From JADHUC01 sp964617665 (GTDB lineage: Bacteria > Planctomycetota > Planctomycetia > Pirellulales > Pirellulaceae): DNA of 9,212 nt. Made by a program: the position numbers and the translations under genes. Of the stretch, positions 7,801 to 9,212 are shown in pieces (positions within the stretch are counted from its first letter, which is position 1; each line of letters starts with the position of its first letter). The DNA is taken from assembly GCA_964617665.1 (NCBI GenBank), contig CAZUAH010000551.1, positions 1 to 9,212 on the forward strand. Reading direction: 5' to 3'. The notes below the pieces were generated by a model, which saw only the letters and a list, made by a program, of their open reading frames with translations, was not told the DNA's origin and did no database searches.

Positions 7801-8200
7801 GGGCCGGGTCCAGCGGAGCATCGCACTCCACGTATCCGCCGATGTTCAGCCCCAGGGCCAGGACGGTACCTCGTTTCTGAAAGGAAAACAGAATTCGATT
7901 GTCCCCATCCTCTTTGCGGAAGATTTCGTTGTACTGCTGGAAGGCCGTCGGCTTCACCCAGGCGCTGAGGCTGACAGTCTTCAGGTTCTTCGTGACAACG
8001 GGCACCGTCACGTGATGTTTTCCGGACAGGTGGAGCGCCTTACCTACCGCGCCAGGCGAGCGGCCGACATTGGGATCGCCGGCGTTGAAATCGCCTGCCT
8101 GCTCGAAATTCCAATGGGCAATCAGATCAGGTTCTGCGGCCAAGAGATTGGCTGTGTACGCCACACCCAGCAGAATGCATGCGGCACTTCGCATAGTCAT
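4817..8200 (-). CDS. Secreted LamG / beta-propeller / two-haem-motif protein (HzsA-related architecture)
   Basis: Exported 1127-residue protein. Residues 1-22: signal peptide (cleavage near LLAAEPD). Residues 24-215: LamG/concanavalin-like jelly roll (LIAHWNFEQ, VSLSAWVKP, WHHCAGTFDG, LDELRIYSRVLSRQEI), usually a glycan- or protein-binding fold. Residues about 216-395: charged, helix-rich linker. Residues about 460-740: PD40/TolB-like beta-propeller repeats (DVSWDGQRILF, YEINVDGTGLRRLTHG, DLDPIYLPDGEHILFTS). Residues about 765-890: LGTVPVEQDGSVSFNAPSG followed by C879-V-G-C-H883. Residues 920-945: C930-A-E-C-H934. Both motifs are covalent c-haem sites. Propeller plus two c-haem sites recalls hydrazine synthase alpha and its many uncharacterised relatives, labelled HzsA-related in planctomycetes. 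Nothing suggests hydrazine chemistry here. The C-terminal tail is Lys/Ser-rich. The start is firm: ATGA overlap with the tetR stop and AGGAGG at 8212-8207, 6 nt upstream. It may bind the sulfated glycan or mediate periplasmic electron transfer; both are inference. Confidence 0.9.
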   Translation of the reverse strand: MTMRSAACILLGVAYTANLLAAEPDLIAHWNFEQAGDFNAGDPNVGRSPGAVGKALHLSGKHHVTVPVVTKNLKTVSLSAWVKPTAFQQYNEIFRKEDGDNRILFSFQKRGTVLALGLNIGGYVECDAPLDPARLLDGLWHHCAGTFDGEFLRVYLDGAEIGKLHRPGRISAGGAAPGCIGSSNGGECFQGDLDELRIYSRVLSRQEIGKLVESVPVEQRFAVEDARSRMEGMLERICCYRPLTEDQWQALTPSERAHWERIAAIKQQVRTLEAASDPSELHKIVQELEEYDRATVRPSARESAAPHVARPQTPETRSLNEAEAQAVLQQDWLFQADGKPTPDRIRQEVGWARELADRIAADCQEELAKLSALEKQIPSERKLNADLYYQVRAVKRSIQFKNPVVDFTKVLFVDMPFPKGSEWRHETKHRLGYMAVPGARLLTLEGLSPAGRLNQIMPQKPLHGSFWRPDVSWDGQRILFCFQAHNEKSFHLYEINVDGTGLRRLTHGPYDDLDPIYLPDGEHILFTSTRGNTYVRCMPPTNSFVLTRCDLNGENIYIVSRNNEPDYLPSVMEDGKVVYTRWEYTDKALWRAQGLWTVKPDGTQVNVLWGNQSVWPDLLKDARSIPGSRRIMFTGAGHHRWFAGSVGIIDPSQGLNFPDGLTKVTADVAWPEVGNGPSDPIESPKYHRSGNFTAYYSPYPLSEKDFLVSARRGQKFMLYLMDVDGNRELIYEGAHQILHAIPVKPRGMPPVQPDLVAWPTAQERLSPKEGVIFSNNVYEGVPDQLKGRAKYLRVLSIDAKTYTYWHKREHFSSGPAISGIQAEGVKRILGTVPVEQDGSVSFNAPSGIPLHFQLLDEKYRALRTMRSFTGVMPGESRGCVGCHERRSNTPQYVMSSKATTRAPSDITPPPWNDRTVSWTRYVRPVLDKHCAECHQGDGKALDTLDMTPRPGPLGWDEMYWLFTGKFRWNWAKQQFKPQEDPPPGYNLAGAYYVEGYHQMDPKHLETPEPMTALSYKSPLVELISSGKHHKVQVDELSRRRVIAWVDAMCPYRGDEEVRAIDDPVFAGIDWLAVQPRVKTAPRIVRPGPLGFSEVELPDPAKGHLHSGSSKKKRSASDQRSNEEGHGE

Positions 8201-8883
8201 GCCTCGCCTCCTGTTTCAAGAATCTGTTTCAACAGTATGCCGGCGGTGCCGGCCACCGCCCCCTCCCAGTCGTCCTGCAAAGGCGCGAACTCAGGCTGAT
8301 TTAGCACGCGGGTTAGGCAGTTGTTGTCTTCATACGAGACGAACTGTCCGAACAGGCTCATGGTGCATAGCATCAAGTGGAAGGTCTTGGTTTCGGTCAT
8401 CCGGGGGAAAACGCGCCGGATTACTTTGCACAAGGCATTGCATTTCTCCTGCTTCAGACGGATTGCCTCTGCCATGCAGTGATCCGAGACGTTCTTTTCG
8501 ATGGAGGTGGTGAGAACGGGACCCATCCTCCGCAACTCCTCGTTCTTCCACGCGGCCTTCACCATGGCGTCGGCAATATCCTGCACCGAGAATGTCTGCA
8601 TGGCTTCCAGTGTTCTCGCGGCATCATCCATCCAGGTGGAAAAGGCCTCCATGAAGACAGCCAGGAAGATCTCTTCGCGGGTCGAGAAATAGAGGTAGAT
8701 GGAGGGCTTGCTCAACCGGGCCTCCCGGGAGATCGTGTTCAGGCTGATCGCCTCGTAGCGATTCTCCCGAAGCAGCCGGTAGGTGGCCGCAAGAATCTCA
8801 TTGCGACGTTGTTGCCGCTCCTCCGGGCTGGACGCCCGCTTCAGGGCGGACCGCCCCACGCTGTCTGTCTTGACTCTGGCCAT
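8197..8883 (-). CDS. TetR/AcrR-family transcriptional regulator
   Basis: Cytoplasmic DNA-binding regulator, 228 residues from ATG 8883. The N-terminal helix-turn-helix domain is typical: RRNEILAATYRLLRENRYEAISLNTISREARLSKPSIYLYFSTREEIFLAVF, with recognition-helix signature KPSIYLYF. The remaining roughly 150 residues are the all-helical ligand-binding/dimerisation domain, too variable to name a ligand. A GTG at 8892 would give 3 more residues, but GGAG at 8895-8892 overlaps it and sits 8 nt from ATG 8883, so 8883 is preferred. Its stop TGA (8199-8197) overlaps the next gene's ATG as ATGA. It is the first gene of the block and lies directly downstream of a perfect inverted repeat overlapping the promoter, so negative autoregulation together with control of the sulfatase genes is the natural inference. 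The inducer may be a product of glycan breakdown, but nothing in the sequence shows this. Confidence 0.95.
   Translation of the reverse strand: MARVKTDSVGRSALKRASSPEERQQRRNEILAATYRLLRENRYEAISLNTISREARLSKPSIYLYFSTREEIFLAVFMEAFSTWMDDAARTLEAMQTFSVQDIADAMVKAAWKNEELRRMGPVLTTSIEKNVSDHCMAEAIRLKQEKCNALCKVIRRVFPRMTETKTFHLMLCTMSLFGQFVSYEDNNCLTRVLNQPEFAPLQDDWEGAVAGTAGILLKQILETGGEA
8207..8212 (-). promoter_or_regulatory. Strong Shine-Dalgarno for the LamG/haem protein
   Basis: AGGAGG, the best ribosome site in the window, lies in the last codons of the tetR gene, 6 nt before ATG 8200. It fixes the first of two closely spaced ATGs (8200, not 8194) and implies strong independent loading despite the overlap. 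Confidence 0.8.
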
Positions 8884-8891
8884 ACTCGTCA

Positions 8892-8895
8892 CTCC
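8892..8895 (-). promoter_or_regulatory. Shine-Dalgarno deciding the tetR start
   Basis: GGAG with 8-nt spacing to ATG 8883. It overlaps the alternative GTG start at 8892, arguing against that start. Confidence 0.7.
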
Positions 8896-8907
8896 ACGAT
8901 CGTCAGC

Positions 8908-8942
8908 ATTCCAGTGGTATATAAATTATGTACCACTGGAAT
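8908..8942. promoter_or_regulatory. Candidate TetR operator (perfect inverted repeat)
   Basis: Left arm ATTCCAGTGGTA (8908-8919) and right arm TACCACTGGAAT (8931-8942) are perfect reverse complements over 12 bp, with an 11-nt AT-rich spacer (8920-8930). The repeat begins 25 bp upstream of the tetR start and covers the putative -10 and most of the spacer. Placement and symmetry fit an operator through which a TetR dimer (or pair of dimers, given the 35-bp span) represses its own operon. Identity of the binding protein is inferred from adjacency. Confidence 0.82.
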
Positions 8943-8953
8943 ATTAAACGCAA
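8925..8953 (-). promoter_or_regulatory. Putative sigma70-type promoter of the operon
   Basis: Minus strand: -35 TTGCGT (8953-8948, 3/6 to consensus), 17-nt spacer, -10 CATAAT (8930-8925, 5/6). Transcription would start near 8918 and leave a leader of about 35 nt before ATG 8883. The -10 lies between the operator arms. An alternative -10 (TTTATA) overlaps it, so the exact hexamer is uncertain. Confidence 0.55.
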
Positions 8954-9070
8954 GATAGACTCACATCTTTTCGGAACATGTCACATTAGAGACTGCTCCC
9001 AAAGGGGCAAGCGGATGGTGCGCAACGGCACAAGCATGGGGAAGAAAGAGTGGAAGAAACGAAATGGGGA

Positions 9071-9096
9071 AGGCAAAGCCGAGCTCTGCATTGCCT
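9071..9096. repeat. Hairpin-forming inverted repeat, possible weak terminator
   Basis: AGGCAAAGC (9071-9079) pairs with GCATTGCCT (9088-9096) at 8 of 9 positions around an 8-nt loop. Read on the minus strand it is followed by a moderately T-rich run (TCCCCATTTCGTTTC), so it could end a minus-strand gene lying beyond 9212. It lacks a real U-tract, so it may simply be a dispersed hairpin repeat. Confidence 0.3.
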
Positions 9097-9136
9097 CGCC
9101 AGTGACCTGCCAGTCGCCGTAATCCAGGGTCCTGTT

Positions 9137-9162
9137 GGCAGGAAAATGGGGGCAGGAACAAT
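9137..9162. repeat. Two-unit direct repeat GGCAGGAAAAT / GGCAGGAACAAT
   Basis: Two near-identical 11-12 nt units start 14 nt apart (9137 and 9151), separated by GGG. Runs of this wording resemble repeats I recall from PVC-group genomes, sometimes near transposase genes. That is memory only. It may mark the edge of a mobile or repetitive element outside the window. Confidence 0.4.
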
Positions 9163-9212
9163 AGCGTTCGGCACGATAATCGCTGTCCGTCGTTCTGTCG
9201 TCTCGGACGTGT

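Larger units (their letters stand above)
8943..9212. other. Upstream non-coding region
   Basis: 270 nt between the operator and the window edge. Short reading frames on both strands lack ribosome sites, family motifs or sensible composition, so I call no gene. It contains a hairpin (9071-9096), a 7-bp inverted repeat CCTGCCA/TGGCAGG (9106-9112 and 9136-9142), and a two-unit direct repeat (9137-9162). The upstream neighbour lies outside the window and its orientation is unknown. Confidence 0.6.

Noticed and set aside
4817..8200. Idea that this gene encodes a true hydrazine synthase subunit (anammox)
   Set aside because: No beta or gamma subunit genes are adjacent, there is an extra LamG domain, and the context is sulfatases. 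Only the general architecture is shared.
8242..8260. GC-rich inverted repeat GGCGGTG / CACCGCC near the tetR 3' end
   Set aside because: It lies in codons for an Ala/Gly-rich helix (AVAGTAG), has no following T-run, and the next gene starts downstream by overlap, so it is not a terminator.
6914..8299. Long plus-strand reading frame of 461 codons opposite the LamG/haem gene
   Set aside because: It is antisense to a gene with clear domains, a signal peptide, a strong ribosome site and operon junctions. The plus-strand translation shows no domain, and it runs past the end of that gene into tetR. It is a shadow of GC-biased third positions.
8928..9122. Small plus-strand frame starting inside the operator palindrome
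   Set aside because: No Shine-Dalgarno before its ATG, an unstructured Lys/Arg/Gly-rich composition, and the start codon is part of the inverted repeat. A divergent gene here is not supported.
8961..9161. Minus-strand 66-codon frame just upstream of tetR
   Set aside because: No ribosome site or family motif, and its N-terminus overlaps the direct repeat. Likely chance.

Overview
The window carries one compact minus-strand gene block, read from about position 8930 down to position 1, in an organism that looks like a member of the PVC group (Planctomycetes, Verrucomicrobia or relatives). I infer this from four things: tandem, highly diverged S1-family sulfatases with Sec signal peptides; a large secreted LamG / beta-propeller / c-type haem protein of the kind often labelled HzsA-related in planctomycetes; moderately high GC; and short interspersed repeats whose wording I associate, from memory, with that group. 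No 16S or marker gene is present, so the assignment is inference.

Layout in direction of transcription. 9212-8943: non-coding upstream region with a short direct repeat and a hairpin. 8953-8908: a candidate sigma70-type promoter whose spacer and -10 lie inside a perfect 12-bp-arm inverted repeat, the likely operator. 8883-8197: TetR/AcrR-family repressor. 8200-4817: 1127-residue secreted protein with an N-terminal LamG-like domain, helical region, beta-propeller and two C-terminal CxxCH haem motifs. 4820-3423: sulfatase with active-site motif C-R-P-S-L. 3426-1765: sulfamidase (SGSH)-like sulfatase with motif C-A-A-S-R. 1764-235: iduronate-2-sulfatase (IDS)-like sulfatase with canonical motif C-G-P-S-R. 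204-1: beginning of a fourth sulfatase that runs out of the window.

The genes are packed like a single operon. Three consecutive junctions are 4-bp ATGA overlaps, the next is a direct stop-start abutment (TAG then ATG), and the last gap is 30 nt. No internal terminator or promoter is evident. The simplest model is a self-repressed TetR switch controlling a secreted desulfation module. The IDS-like and SGSH-like members suggest a sulfated, uronate- and glucosamine-containing polysaccharide (heparan-sulfate-like), but these family branches also cover other sulfated glycans, so the substrate is open. The role of the haem/LamG protein in such an operon is unknown to me and is the most interesting part of the locus.

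Two repeat-like insertions sit inside signal-peptide-coding DNA: a large imperfect inverted repeat in the IDS-like gene and a CTCTGCG-type short repeat in the truncated fourth sulfatase. No formylglycine-generating enzyme, transporter, glycoside hydrolase, lyase, tRNA, rRNA or CRISPR array is visible.
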